From Ahaetulla prasina (Eukaryota > Chordata > Lepidosauria > Squamata > Colubridae), in the NCBI RefSeq assembly GCF_028640845.1, contig NC_080543.1, positions 14,603,858 to 14,667,857 of the forward strand: a stretch of DNA of 64,000 nucleotides, in the 5' to 3' direction. Numbering within the stretch: the stretch's first letter is position 1; each line of letters starts with the position of its first letter. Both the position numbers and the translations under genes were made by a program. Below are positions 44,701 to 55,467 of the stretch, piece after piece. The notes below the pieces were generated by a model, which made no database searches, had not been told where the DNA came from, and saw only the letters and a list, made by a program, of their open reading frames with translations.

Positions 44701-45442
44701 TATAATTAAGTATTGGGGTATTGATAATGAACATTTGCTGATCTTTGTGCTGTTGAAATGCCATATCTTGAAAAATATATGATTTTGTCCTGGGGAAAAA
44801 CAGTAAAACTTGTTCACTGAGCGCTTTGAAATGTTTCCTGGTGACATGGTTTATTTATCTATCATTATCCAGCGATGATTTATCTTGTCTTTTTTTTTTA
44901 AAAAAAAAATAGAACTCCCCTGAATCTTTCTGAAAGTTTTTTTTTTTTTTAAATCATCGCTTTTTGTGCTATGGTGATAACATCGTTGCAGTTATTTTTC
45001 TATGGATTGTTTGTATCTCACTGGGTATCATCACCATTTTTTTAAAAAAATATATCTATTCAAGGTCATATAATCACTTGAGAAGAAGATTGTCTGAAGC
45101 AAAGATTGGTGACCCATGATGCTAATTAAAACCAGGCAATTAATGGATGCTAAAAAAAACCCAAAAACCTGCAGTTGTCATTGGACCAGAATGGATATGA
45201 TGAAAAGTTACAAATGTTAGAAAGGAGTGCTAATACCCGATTTATTTTTATCTTCCTAAGCAGAATTTTTCTTCTAAAACAGTTCATTAATGGTGATGTA
45301 CTTGCCAACCCCTACATATTTTTCCATAACTTATGACATTTTCTTTCAGGGTTTTTGTTGATTAAATACATACTTCCCTGTGAATCTATATCAGGTTTTT
45401 GTAGTCTTCAAGCTGGACAACCATTTTATGTGTGAAATGGTA
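44701..45442. other. Intron, no gene seen
   Basis: Very AT-rich with A and T runs near 44892-44910 and 44938-44951. Confidence 0.45.
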
Positions 45443-45516
45443 TACCGGGTCTCCTACTTGAGCAGGGGGTTGGACTAGAAGACCTCTAAGCTCCCTTCCA
45501 ATTCTGTTATTCTGGC
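45443..45516 (+). mobile_element. CR1 LINE extreme 3' end
   Basis: Only the last 75 bp remain: AGCAGGGGGTTGGACTAGAA, then CTCCCTTCCAATTCTGTTAT. Confidence 0.85.
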
Positions 45517-45699
45517 TTTTGACAACTTTTTTTTCTAAATGTGTGCATTAAATTTAAAATTAAGAGTTACAGCTTGTTAGAAAAGATATTTAAAGAACCT
45601 ATCAATCCATTCTGTAGTCTTTCAATAATTGAACTGAAGAGGCAGTTTCTCATGTTAAAACGAAGAATGAAAGGTGCATGTATGTATGTATGTACACAC

Positions 45700-45922
45700 C
45701 AGAGGTGGGATTCAGCCAGTTCTGTCTGGTTTTGGCAAACTGGTAGCAGCGACTGCGGTAGCCCCCGCCCACCTGCCTGGACGTAATGCTGTCCTATTTA
45801 GCCACGTTTTTGAGGCCGGGCGAATGCGCAGAAGGCATGCACGCAAGCAAAGAGCCTGCACGGAAGTGAGCGCACGCTCACATTTGTGAACCAGTAGGGA
45901 AGGTAAGTGAATCCCACTTCTG
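45700..45922. mobile_element. hAT MITE (GGTGGGATTCA family)
   Basis: Ends CAGAGGTGGGATTCAGCCAG and GTGAATCCCACTTCTG. Perfect 8-bp duplications GTACACAC lie at 45692-45699 and 45923-45930. Confidence 0.9.
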
Positions 45923-45930
45923 GTACACAC

Positions 45931-46299
45931 CCACACACCACTACAGACAGACAAATGCACGTTCTTCAGATAATGTCTATAGCTCAAAATCGATTAGATT
46001 CGATGGGGCTTATTCCCAAATCATTACTTAGAGAATTTCACCTTCAGAGTTTATCCAGCAAGTATTAAATAAAAAGATAGCAAAATTAATCTACCATTCC
46101 AAGATAAGATAGCACAGAAATTTGGTGGAAGACCAAGAATTTCAGTACAATATCAGGTGGCAGAATGTCAAAATTCTTAAAGCTGCTTAGTTCTATTTTA
46201 TTGCTTTTGTAAGCACTTAGTTCATACATTTTATTGCTTCTGTAAGTAGTCCTCAAGTCCTTTTTTTGAAGAAAAGAAGGGAGGGAGGGAAGGAATTTG
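45931..46299. other. Intron, no gene seen
   Basis: No recognised element. Confidence 0.45.
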
Positions 46300-46512
46300 T
46301 TCTAGTGGTTAAAATATCAAGCCAGAAAACAGAAGACCATGAATTGTAGTCCCGCCTTAGTCATGAAAGCCAGCTGGATGAACTTGGGTGACTCACTCTC
46401 TCTCAGCCCAAATCACCTCATAGAGTAGTTGTTGTGGTGGGGAAAACAGGAGAAAGAAGGTGTGGTTGGATATGTTCACCACCTTGAGTTATTTGTTAAA
46501 AATAATAAAGGA
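46300..46512 (+). mobile_element. tRNA-derived SINE, single-unit form
   Basis: TTCTAGTGGTTAAAATATCAA head, GTAGTCCCGCCTTAGTCATG, then GGGAAAACAGGAGAAAGAAG and TTCACCACCTTGAGTTATTT. It contains only one copy of the 67-bp unit that is duplicated at 4950 and amplified at 56806. Confidence 0.8.
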
Positions 46513-46576
46513 AGCAGGCAGGCAGGAATATGGAAGCAACCAACTTGTCTTTATTCCATATGGGAAACTGATTGGA

Positions 46577-46885
46577 TTGTTGTTAGTTTCGAAGTCGTGT
46601 CCAACTCATTTTGACCCCATGGACAACGTTCCTCCAGGCCTTCCTGTCCTTTACCTTCCTCTGGAGTCCATTTAAGCTCATGCCGACTGCTTCAGTGACT
46701 CCATCCAGCCACCTCGTTCTCTGTCATCCCGTTCTTCTTTTACCCTCAATCTTTCCCATTAGGCATTTCTCCTTCCTTCTCATTAGGTGGCCAAAGTATT
46801 TGAGTTTCATCTTCAGGATCTGGCCTTCTGAAGAGCAGTCAGGGTTGATCTCGGGACTGACCAGTTTGATCATCCTCTTTGCAAA
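46577..46885 (-). mobile_element. Bov-B (RTE) LINE 3' end
   Basis: The minus strand reads CAGTGACTGAAGCAGTCGGC-type ORF2 end and CATGGGGTCAAAATGAGTTG, then a GACACGACTTCG-type terminus. This matches the Bov-B ends at 54222 and 56032, with a longer 5' portion. Confidence 0.85.
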
Positions 46886-47202
46886 TGGCTATAGATTTAA
46901 CTACCAATATTACTTTTCCCAGCTTGGGTTCTTTTCAGAATTTTGGACTTCATTTCCCAGAATCCTTTTCAATGATCATGCTGGCTGGGGAATTCTTGCA
47001 AATAAAATCATCATACTGAAGAGGATTCAAGTCGGAGAAGATTGCCCTGGCATGTCTAGTTCAGAAGAACTCGGAGATCAAAGGAAGAGTAAGATTCATA
47101 GTTTTTGATAAAACTCACTTCCAGTCCGAATAATAGGCAATATTGGAGGGTAACAACCACAATTGAACCTAGTACATGGGCTTTGTTCCTTAACCATTAC
47201 TA

Positions 47203-47573
47203 AAGGAAAAGAAAAAGGTTCCCCCACACGTGTGTGCTAGTTGTTCCTGACTCTAGGGGGCAGTTCTGATCTCCATTTCAAAGCCAAACAGGCAGCGCTG
47301 TCTGAAGATGTCTCCATGGTCATGTGGCCGGCATGACTTTACGCCAAAGGCGCACGGAGCGCTGTTCCCTTCCCACAAAAAGTGGTCCCTATTTTTCTAC
47401 TTGCATTTTTTATGTGCTTTCGAATTGCTAGGTTGGCAGAAGCTGGGACAAGTCACGGGAGCTCACCCCATTACGCAGCACTAGGGATTCGAACCTCTGA
47501 ACTACTGACCTTTCGATCGTCAAGCTCAGCGTCTTAGCCACTGAGCCACCACATCTCTTTGCATATACATTCT
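47203..47573 (-). mobile_element. tRNA-derived SINE with Bov-B-like tail, complete
   Basis: 13-bp duplications TTAACCATTACTA lie at 47190-47202 and 47574-47586. The minus-strand head has GGTGGCTCAGTGGCTAAGAC and GAGGTTCGAATCCC. About 12 bp of extra sequence precede the head. Confidence 0.9.
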
Positions 47574-47586
47574 TTAACCATTACTA

Positions 47587-47965
47587 CTACAGAATAAATA
47601 TGATCACACCTGATTGCACCTTCTTACTGAACGAAGATGCATCTCGTATTTCTGCACAGCTTACCTGGAACCGTGAGAAGTTTCATTCAAGCTTCTCTAT
47701 AGGTCACCTTTGGCAAGAAAGACTCTCTTAATGCTCACATCAAAGGGCAGAAGGAGTAACCATTGTGTCTGCTCATTAGAAAGGTACTGACAAAGTAAAG
47801 GACAAAATCATTTCCATTGTTTTAAAACAAGGCCATCAAAAGCAGCCGCTGACAGTGGCACTCATAATGGCTTCACGGTATTATTTATAGCTGCAGAGCT
47901 TCTGAGCCTCCCATAAATGTTCAGCTGTGGATTAACTAAATTGGAGCTGTGTGCTACAACTTCTT
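47587..47965. other. Intron, no gene seen
   Basis: No recognised element. Confidence 0.45.
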
Positions 47966-47969
47966 TTGC

Positions 47970-48880
47970 ACAGATAATCCTCGACTGACGACAGCTCATT
48001 TAGTGACCGTTTGAAGTTACAACAACCCTCAACAAAGTGACTTACGACCGTTTTTCACACTTGCACTTGCACCTCCTTGTGGTCCCGTGATCAGAATTCA
48101 GATGCTTGGCAACTGACTCCTGTTTATGACGGTTGCCAAGTCCCGGGGTCATGAGATCCCCTTCTGCGACCTTCTGACAAGCAAAGTCAATGGGGAAACC
48201 AGATTCAGTTAAGAACTGGGTTACAAACTTAACAACTGTAATGATTCACTGAACAGCTGTGCCAAGAAAGTTTGTTCTGTCTCCGTCCTCACTTTGGAGT
48301 AACGAGCTGGCCTACAGCCAGTGGTTACAGGGCTCCTATCAGTCCTGGCCAAGAAAACGCAGCTGCCTGCCAAAAAGTTCAAACAGATTAAGACTTCAGC
48401 TCACTTCAACACGGTTCAGCTAATTTGCTTCCCGTAGAAGTGAGAGCAGTCTCAAAGCTCCTTACATATCCTGTGGGGTGGGGCTCCTGCGCCACCCTTC
48501 CCTCTGATGATGCCGCCTCTCTAATCTTCTGAAGTGCGGGTCGGTCCAGGCTTGATTAGTATGGTCATCAGCTGCATCTGTAGGCGTAGCCTGAGGAAGG
48601 GAGGAATCAGGGGATGTCGACCTCATTACGTCCTCCGACTGGCCTGGTTCTGGCTCCTGGAGCCGGGCCAAAGGAATCAGTGCTCCTGAGGTAAGCCTTA
48701 CCGGCCCTTCCCCCTCACTCTCAGAGTCACTTTTGGGCATGGGGCCAGGTTCGGGGGCTGGAGCTGCAACACAGGTTTCCTCCTAAAAATGGAGGAAACC
48801 TCATTTAACAAATGTTTTAGTTGGCAACATAAATTTTGGGCTCAATTGTGGTCCTAAGTCGAGGACTCCCAGTACTGTGA
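47970..48880. mobile_element. CAGGTAG-family MITE split by a solo LTR
   Basis: The left arm (47970-48272) begins CAGATAATCCTCGACTGACG. The right arm resumes after the LTR (48774-48880) with CCTCATTTAACAAATG, ATTTTGGGCTCAATTGTGG and AAGTCGAGGACTCCCAGTA. Both arms are in the orientation opposite to 33800. Confidence 0.78.
48273..48773 (-). mobile_element. Solo LTR inside a MITE
   Basis: About 500 bp, minus strand, TGTGTTGCAGC to GGACGGAGACAGAACA. It shares GGGCATGGGGCCAGG and the Ser/Asp/Glu-rich frame with 53228-53831. The 5-bp duplication is imperfect (AAGTT or AGTTT against GGTTT), so the ends are good to two or three bases. Confidence 0.75.
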
Positions 48881-48944
48881 TGATTGCATTTTTACTGAAG
48901 CTTCACCAGCACACCATCTGAATATACTTGGACTAGAGCAGGTA

Positions 48945-49020
48945 TCCCCAACCTTGGCAACTTTAAGCCTGGTGGACTTCAACTCCCAGAATTCCCCAGC
49001 CAGCTTTTACTGGACAGAAA
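48945..49020. mobile_element. Half of a foldback hAT MITE (35816 family)
   Basis: CAGGTATCCCCAACCTTGGC, AACTTTAAGCCTGGTGG and CTTCAACTCCCAGAATTCC. The complementary half is missing. Confidence 0.75.
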
Positions 49021-49041
49021 AGGACATGCTTCCTTCCAGAT

Positions 49042-49265
49042 CATCATCCTCCTTGTCTCCAACCTTGTGAGGTGGAGTCTGGGCAACTGAACAGAGCTAG
49101 CAAAGTGTTTCAATGGCCGGATGCCCTTACTGTCGCCAACATGGGGTTTTGTTCAGCAAATTCTCAGTGTGCCCAGAGAGAGAAAATCTGCCTTTACCTA
49201 GGATCAAACTCGCAGCCTCCTGATTGTGAGGCAAGAGCTCCACCTCTAGGCCACCGCACCACTTC
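49042..49265 (-). mobile_element. tRNA-derived SINE (distinct family), complete
   Basis: 16-bp perfect duplications ATGCTTCCTTCCAGAT lie at 49026-49041 and 49266-49281. The minus-strand head is GGTGCGGTGGCCTAGAGGTG with B-box-like GAGTTTGATCC, followed by a body unlike the other SINEs here (CCATGTTGGCGACAGTAAGG). Confidence 0.87.
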
Positions 49266-49469
49266 ATGCTTCCTTCCAGATGCCCTCCAATTATTCCAAG
49301 CCAAATCTTTGGCTCCTTTCAGCTATGGAGTACAGGTTAGATCATTCCCTAGCTTTGCCTTCTGGGATGTGTCCAGTCCAAATTCTTCAGGGCACTTCAG
49401 ATACCTTGTTATGTCTCTAAAGTGACCTTATATGTTGAATCAGGAACGATGAAGGCAAAAGAGAGAATC

Positions 49470-49960
49470 TGGCCTTAATTTCTACTTTCTTCTTCTTCTT
49501 ATGCCATATCCATCATCAGACGCTGGCAATCATGTTGGCGATACTATTTTTATCACACACGAAAAAGTGCTGCTGAGTTTTGTCCAAACCAGTCCCTTAG
49601 ATTTTGAAGCCATGAAGTTCTTCTTCTGCCTGGACCTCATTTGCCTTCAATCTTTCCTTGGAGGATTAAGTGAAGTATGCCATATTTTTCTGGTTGTCGC
49701 ATCACATGTCCAAAATATTCCAATTTTCACTTTTTTATGGTTTTGATGATTTCCCTTGGCTTTCCCAGGCGGCTTATCACCTCCTTGTTTCTGATTTTGT
49801 CAACCCAATTTACATGTAACAGCAACCTTAAATCCACATTTCAAATGCTTCTAGTCTCTTCAAGTGGCTTTCTGTCAGAGACCAACTCTCTACTAATTTC
49901 TACCTACTGGCTTCAAGTGGTCTTCTTAGTTCAGGACCTCCCCACTTCCCTCCCCTCCCT
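49470..49960 (-). mobile_element. RTE-type LINE ORF2 C-terminal fragment
   Basis: Minus-strand translation with stops gives LGKPREIIKTIKK, LEYFGHVMRQPEKYGILHLI, LQGKIEGK, GPGRRRTSWLQNLRDWFG and ANMIASV. The FGHVMR...GRRR-SWLQNLR pattern is the RTE/Bov-B C-terminus (family knowledge). Decayed pseudogene. Confidence 0.8.
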
Positions 49961-50214
49961 CCCTCTACAGTGGCAAATAAGTCTTTCTGGATGAATTCTC
50001 TGGTAAGCAAATTAAAGACATATGGTCTTTCTCCACAAGGAATAATGAAAAGGGGCTCCGTCCAGGCAAAGTTGCTCATTAAACAACATGTTGTGGCTGC
50101 AGAGTGTTAAACTGATCTAGGCAGAGCTCCGATCTTGCTAATGGCCAGTGGATAAGGTGGCTTCTAAAACCTACCTAACACCTCACAAAATTGGCTCATT
50201 CAAGCATAGAAGCG

Positions 50215-50402
50215 CCTTTACCTTGAAAAAAAGCTACCGGTTCAGTCAAATCGGTAGTTAAAAAAGCTACGATCCGATGATTAGCTGTGCCGTGCGGTTT
50301 AGCTTTGCTAGAAAGCAGGAGTTCTACCGGTTCAACTGAATCGGTGGTTTTTATCACTACCGGTTCGCCCGATCCGGAGCGAACCGGTAGCATTTCACCC
50401 CG
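50215..50402. mobile_element. hAT MITE (ACCGGTTC family), palindromic
   Basis: AAAGCTACCGGTTCAGTCAAA near the left, and CGAACCGGTAGCATTTCACC at the right, with several inverted CTACCGGTTC copies between. Terminal bases and TSD are unclear. Confidence 0.65.
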
Positions 50403-50412
50403 ATATATACCT

Positions 50413-50575
50413 AGTTCCTGCAACCATTCATCATGTTTCAGCTCCCAGGCCCCTAATCATCCCTGTTGCTCTTCTCTGCACTCTTTTCACTCTCAACATC
50501 TTTTTTGTATTGTATTGTGACCAGAATTGGGTGCAGTATTCAAAGTGTGAACTCACCAAGGCAGTATATATAAGG
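50413..50575 (-). mobile_element. CR1 LINE fragment
   Basis: The minus strand corresponds to the CR1 segment for the LEYCIQFWSP region (complement of CAGAATTGGGTGCAGTATTC and ACTCACCAAGGCAGTATATA). An internal deletion removes the polymerase C-terminus. Confidence 0.75.
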
Positions 50576-50579
50576 AAAC

Positions 50580-50916
50580 ATGTGTGGCATGTGCCTGTTA
50601 GCAATGTGTGCTAACATTGCTGCTCAGGCGAAGGCAAAAAGGAAGGGACGAATGAGATGATGAAAACAGTGCCACCTCTGAACAATGTGAACAATGTCGT
50701 AAGAGACAGCCTGTGCCATATGGTTAGTCTAATGGGAATTTGGAAATACAGTGGAAGAGAATTATTTCCTTTCCCCAGTCCTCATCAAGAACTTAGGGCA
50801 TGCCTGTAGCCCTTCTACTCACCCTCCTTCATTATCAAATCAAGTGGGGTGATGTGAATCAGCTACTTTTATATTATTCTTCCTCCAAACTATATTTTCT
50901 TTCTTTCTTTCTTTTA
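50580..50916. other. Intron, no gene seen
   Basis: Unassigned sequence ending in a TTTC patch at the duplication breakpoint. Confidence 0.45.
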
Positions 50917-51650
50917 TTTTTTTTTATTCTCAGCATAACCCAATGATATGTTAGGCCGAAAGACTGTGTTTATGTTAGAAATGTCATGGTTTTAATCTAA
51001 GTGACTAAATATAATATTTTTAAGCAACTTTTTCCATCAGGTCTGCATCTATTAGGGGTTCTGAGATCCCTTCATTGTAGACAAGAGAGACTGAATTAAG
51101 CACGAAATGGCATATTCCTTCCTTCCTCCCTCCCTCTTTCACTCCCTCCCTCCCTTCCTTTTCTCCTTCCTTCCTCCCTCCTTTTCTCCTTCCTTCCTCC
51201 CTCCCTCCCTTCCTTTTCTCCTTCCTTCCTCCCTTCTTTTTCCTTCCTTCCTTCATCCCTCCCTCCCTCTCTTCCTTTCTTCCATCAATCCATCCGTCTA
51301 TCCTTCCTTCCCAAGCAGAAGATATAGATCTCTTGTTTTTAACATGATACAATGAAAATAGTCATCACTGTTTTTTTGTCTTAATTTTTGTTTTAAAAAG
51401 GTTATATTTTCAAATAGTGCTGAACTCTTCTCTTCCCACAAAGAGTTAATAAAATATAGGGACTGGGTGACATGCTGTTAATGTTCCTGTCATTCTAGAT
51501 TTATTCTTCTCCCTGGGCAGCATCAGCTATTAAATGCCATTCTTTTCCTCCTGATATATTGTACGTGATGTCACTTCTGTGTGCTGTGCCTTTTTATTGG
51601 TGTATATCATCACCTTCTATGTAATTGACCTAGTATTGAACAATTTTCTT
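50917..51650. repeat. 734-bp tandem duplication, copy 1
   Basis: It runs from a T-run before TATTCTCAGCATAACCC to GAACAATTTTC and contains a TTCC/TCCC-rich microsatellite (51117-51300). The next 734 bp repeat it with only a handful of single-base differences. Confidence 0.92.
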
Positions 51651-52384
51651 TTTTTTTTTATTCTCAGCATAACCCAATGATATGTTAGGCCGAAAGACTG
51701 TGTTTATGTTAGAAATGTCATGGTTTTAATCTAAGTGACTAAATATAATATTTTTAAGCAACTTTTTCCATCAGGTCTGCATCTATTAGGGGTTCTGAGA
51801 TCCCTTCATTGTAGATAAGAGAGACTGAATTAAGCACGAAATGGCATATTCCTTCCTTCCTCCCTCCCTCTTTCACTCCCTCCCTCCCTTCCTTTTCTCC
51901 TTCCTTCCTCCCTCCTTTTCTCCTTCCTTCCTCCCTCCCTCCCTTCCTTTTCTCCTTCCTTCCTCCCTTCTTTTTCCTTCCTTCCTTCATCCCTCCCTCC
52001 CTCTCTTCCTTTCTTCCATCAATCCATCCGTCTATCCTTCCTTCCCAAGCAGAAGATATAGATCTCTTGTTTTTAACATGATACAATGAAAATGGTCATC
52101 ACTGTTTTTTTGTCTTAATTTTTGTTTAAAAAAGGTTATATTTTCAAATAGTGCTGAACTCTTCTCTTCCCACAAAGAGTTAATAAAATATAGGGACTGG
52201 GTGACATGCTGTTAATGTTCCTGTCATTCTAGATTTATTCTTCTCCCTGGGCAGCATCAGCTATTAAATGCCATTCTTTTCCTCCTGATATATTGTACGT
52301 GATGTCACTTCTGTGTGCTGTGCCTTTTTATTGGTATATATCATCACCTTCTATGTAATTGACCTAGTATTGAACAATTTTCTT
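51651..52384. repeat. 734-bp tandem duplication, copy 2
   Basis: Same sequence at a constant offset of 734, including the microsatellite (51851-52034) in the same array structure. Differences seen: GTAGAC to GTAGAT, AATAGTCATC to AATGGTCATC, one base in the TTTTAAAAA run, and GGTGTATA to GGTATATA. Confidence 0.92.
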
Positions 52385-52635
52385 TTTTTCTTCTATGGGG
52401 AAAAGGTGCTGGGAATAACAATGGGTCAAACCCACCGTATTGAAGTCAACTCCAGTACTTCAGATAGTTTGGTCGTTGGCTGCCCTATCCTCTGAGTTTT
52501 GGGGGGTTTTGCCCCAGGAGAGCAAAATATAAATCGACACTTTGATTTAATAGGTTCTATAAAACTTCTGCATTTTCCATTTGATTGTGCTTTCATAAGG
52601 AACTGTGCAGCTCAGGAACATAAGCAAGGTACCCA

Positions 52636-52718
52636 ACATGAGAGCTTATGCACCAGAGAAATTCCTTGTGTGTCCAATCACACTTGGCCAATAAAAGAAT
52701 TCTATTCTATTCTACTTC
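52636..52718 (+). mobile_element. LINE 3' end with TATTC tail, very short
   Basis: GAGCTTATGCACCAGAGAAATTCC to CACTTGGCCAATAAAAG and TATTC units. Only about 80 bp of the 7678 family. Confidence 0.8.
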
Positions 52719-52853
52719 TAGTACTAAAAGGAAGCTTCTTAGACTGATTTTCCATTTGTATGGAAACCCCATTACACTGGAACTGGTGCAAGAAAGCTAA
52801 CTTGCCTTGTTACTTCCAATATGTTGGATGTTCCTGAAGTTGTTACTTTAGAC

Positions 52854-53002
52854 CAGTGGTCTCCAATTTGGAAACCAAGATTTGTGGACTTCAATTCCCA
52901 TAATCCTATATTCAACTCCCAGAATTTCCCAGGTATTCTAGCTGGGGATTTCTCGGAGTTCAAGTCCACAAGTCTTACAATTGCCATGTTTGGAGATCTC
53001 TG
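52854..53002. mobile_element. 149-bp foldback hAT MITE (35816 family)
   Basis: Ends CAGTGGTCTCCAATTTGG and ATGTTTGGAGATCTCTG. Perfect 8-bp duplications CTTTAGAC lie at 52846-52853 and 53003-53010. Arms GTGGACTTCAATTCCC and GAGTTCAAGTCCACAAG are partly complementary. Confidence 0.92.
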
Positions 53003-53227
53003 CTTTAGACTGAGTTCATATAGCAAACTAAACCTTAGACCTGAGTTACAAAGCAACACATCCTAATGTGTGATACCCAAATAAATAAACCATTTACGAG
53101 AAGAGGCAGGGCGAATCAGAAGATTGGGGATTTGGATTCAACTAAAAAAATCCACATGCAGGACCCCAGTGTAATACTTCTGGAGCATTGTTACTCTGTC
53201 TGAAGTTGAGATTGAATCATTTGTTGT

Positions 53228-53831
53228 TGTCGTGTCCCCCTCCCCCTCCGACGACCGGGTCTAGGAAGTCCGTATCAAGCATGGCAACGAAGCCTCTGCA
53301 GCTTTGCCAAATTCCTTCCAGGTTTCTCAGGGCAGGCAGGAGTCCAAGTTGTGACTTCAGCAAACTAGATGAGACTTTGCTTGACTCAAGGTTGGAATGC
53401 CAAAAGCAGGTCCTTTATATAGGCTGTGGGGTGTGGCTCCATGACTCAGCATTTATCCAGGCCTGCCCCACCTTTCCTTCTGCTGGCGTCGCCTCTCAGA
53501 TCTCTGGAAGCGAGGATCCTCCCACTCTGAATTGTCTTCAGCTGTCTCTACTGTCGGCATCTGGGAAAGGGAGGGGTCAGAGGGAGCAGATCCGGGTAAT
53601 TGCACCACTTGGCTGACTTCCTGCTCTGACGGCTGCGTCGAAGGAACACACACAGTGTGAGTGAGCTGTATTGGGTTTCTGTTTTCACTCCTTGACTCCC
53701 CTCCGGGCATGGGGCCAGGGCCGGGGGCTGTAGGCATGACAGGCTGTTCATCTTCATTATCAGACTCGGAGTCTGATAACAGGCCCGGGAGGAGACAGGA
53801 GGGGCCCGGCTGAGGAGGACGAGGCACAACA
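53228..53831 (-). mobile_element. Solo LTR, 604 bp, with TATA box
   Basis: Perfect 5-bp duplications GTTGT lie at 53223-53227 and 53832-53836. The minus strand runs TGTTGTGCCTCGTC to GGACACGACA. A canonical TATATAAAGG lies on the minus strand at about 53414-53423. The Ser/Glu-rich open frame upstream of the TATA (53453-53893) is LTR-derived. No internal genes flank it. Confidence 0.9.
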
Positions 53832-53836
53832 GTTGT

Positions 53837-54200
53837 TCTGAACCATCCTAGATGTTTCAAACAGCCATCTGAAGTAGAAGCCACCAAGGCCATGGACCTG
53901 TCTCAGATGTACTACTTTTGGTTGGTTTAATAAATATGTAGCTCAGTGCTAATCATTTTGATTGGCTTAAATTCTCAAGTTCTTTCAACTTGTTTTGGTA
54001 ACGTGGACCATGGAATTTCATTCTGTTCAGTTCTTTGAGAGACTTGTTAGCAGCACTACTGGGATGGGTGGCTTTGATTTTATTTACATTTGCTTTTAAC
54101 AAAAATAACTGCCGTTGTTCCTGTTGTTCTCCAGCTATTTATGTAATCATTTCCTATTGTATCACACAAAGAATTTTCACATCAACATGAATTAAGAAGT
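53837..54200. other. Intron, no gene seen
   Basis: No recognised element. Confidence 0.45.
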
Positions 54201-54208
54201 GTGTAGAG

Positions 54209-54696
54209 CAGGGGTAGAACGATTGAGAGCAAAAGAAGAACGGGACGGCAGAGAATGAGGTGGCTGGATGGAGTCACTGAAGAAGTTGGCATGAGCTTAA
54301 ATGGTCTCCGGGGGATGGTAGAGGACAGGAAGGCCTGGAGGAAAGTTGTCCATGGGGTCGCGATGGGTCGGACACGACTTCGCAGCTAACCGCAATAGAA
54401 CGGTTGTCAAACTTGATTTCATTGAGGGCCGCATCAGGGTTGTGTTTGACCTCGGGGTGGGGGTGGCCAACTTGACGTCACTCGTGTCAGGGCGCCTGTG
54501 GTGGCTCGAGCACTCTGCCAGTGAAAACGGACTTCCGAGCTCGGCTGCAATGGGCTCCTGCAACCCTCTGTCAGCAAAAATGGAGCTCAGGAGCTCCCGA
54601 GGTCCATTTTTGCTGGCAGAGGCAATGCGGGCCAGTCCTTTCCTGCTTCCAGGGTAACCTTGCGGGCCAGATCTAAGCACCCCATGGGCCACCCCA
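54209..54696. mobile_element. hAT element (GTCAAAC family) split by Bov-B
   Basis: It begins CAGGGGTAGAACG and ends AAGCACCCCATGGGCCACCCCA. Perfect 8-bp duplications GTGTAGAG lie at 54201-54208 and 54697-54704. The interior from 54401 matches 165-906 (TTGATTTCATTGAGGGCCG, GCCAGATCTAAGCACCCCAT). Confidence 0.85.
54222..54393 (+). mobile_element. Bov-B (RTE) 3' end nested in a hAT element
   Basis: It carries GAGGTGGCTGGATGGAGTCA, GGAAGGCCTGGAGGAAAGTT and GGGTCGCGATGGGTCGGACA, ending GACTTCGCAGC. Flanked by 7-bp duplications TAGAACG (54215-54221, 54394-54400). Confidence 0.88.
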
Positions 54697-54877
54697 GTGT
54701 AGAGACTGGATGCAAGGAATTAGGTAGCTAAAGAATCTGTTTTAGGAAGAATGTGCAGGATGGCAAAGCATTTTAAATTCCATTTTCTGGAAAACAAGAA
54801 CCCTTGGCCCTATCTTCTGCTGCCCAAAAAATATGCAAATCAAAAAATTTGCACCCATTATATCCTTTAGAAAAAAA

Positions 54878-54880
<3 letters not shown>

Positions 54881-54927
<47 letters not shown>
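54881..54927. repeat. (CT)n microsatellite
   Basis: About 23 uninterrupted CT units. Confidence 0.95.
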
Positions 54928-54929
<2 letters not shown>

Positions 54930-55467
54930 CATCCCTGAATAAGAATCCAGATTTCATAATATCTTATCTTGCTGTTGCGGGGGGAAAGTTTCATTCCCTA
55001 ATTTGCCAAGTCATAAGGGTAAGGAGAAGAGGCTTTTGCATATTTTAGATTTTTTCCCCCCCTGAAATATTTCTCTCTGATGCATGGTTGGCATTGCTTG
55101 ACCATGTCAAGGAATTGCATTGATCCTCGAATATCAAACATTCCTTTTACTTAACAAAATAGAACCAAGCGTAAAAAGAAATGTAAAAATCACAGGTGCA
55201 AAAAACAGAAGAGAAAAGCAAACAAGGCAACAAAAATGATATTGTTTTCTGTTTTTGATAAAGAATGATCCTATTTCAGGGTAAAAGCTTTCTGTTCCTG
55301 TAAAAATAAAATAAAATAAAACCAGCCCCACCTATCATATGCAGATAGAAATCTATTCAAAATAACATCTTTCTTCCCAGAAGCTTTTTTTAAAGAAAGA
55401 ATATTTATTTATTTTGATTCTTATTCCTGCATATATTACTTTGTAAGTAACTCAAGGCCGTGAACAT
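54928..55467. other. Intron, no gene seen
   Basis: AT-rich sequence with AAATA and AAAT patches near 55300-55322. Confidence 0.45.

Noticed and set aside
51020..52086. Two identical lysine/glycine/glutamate-rich ORFs
   Set aside because: They are TTCC/TCCC microsatellite translations present twice because of the 734-bp duplication.
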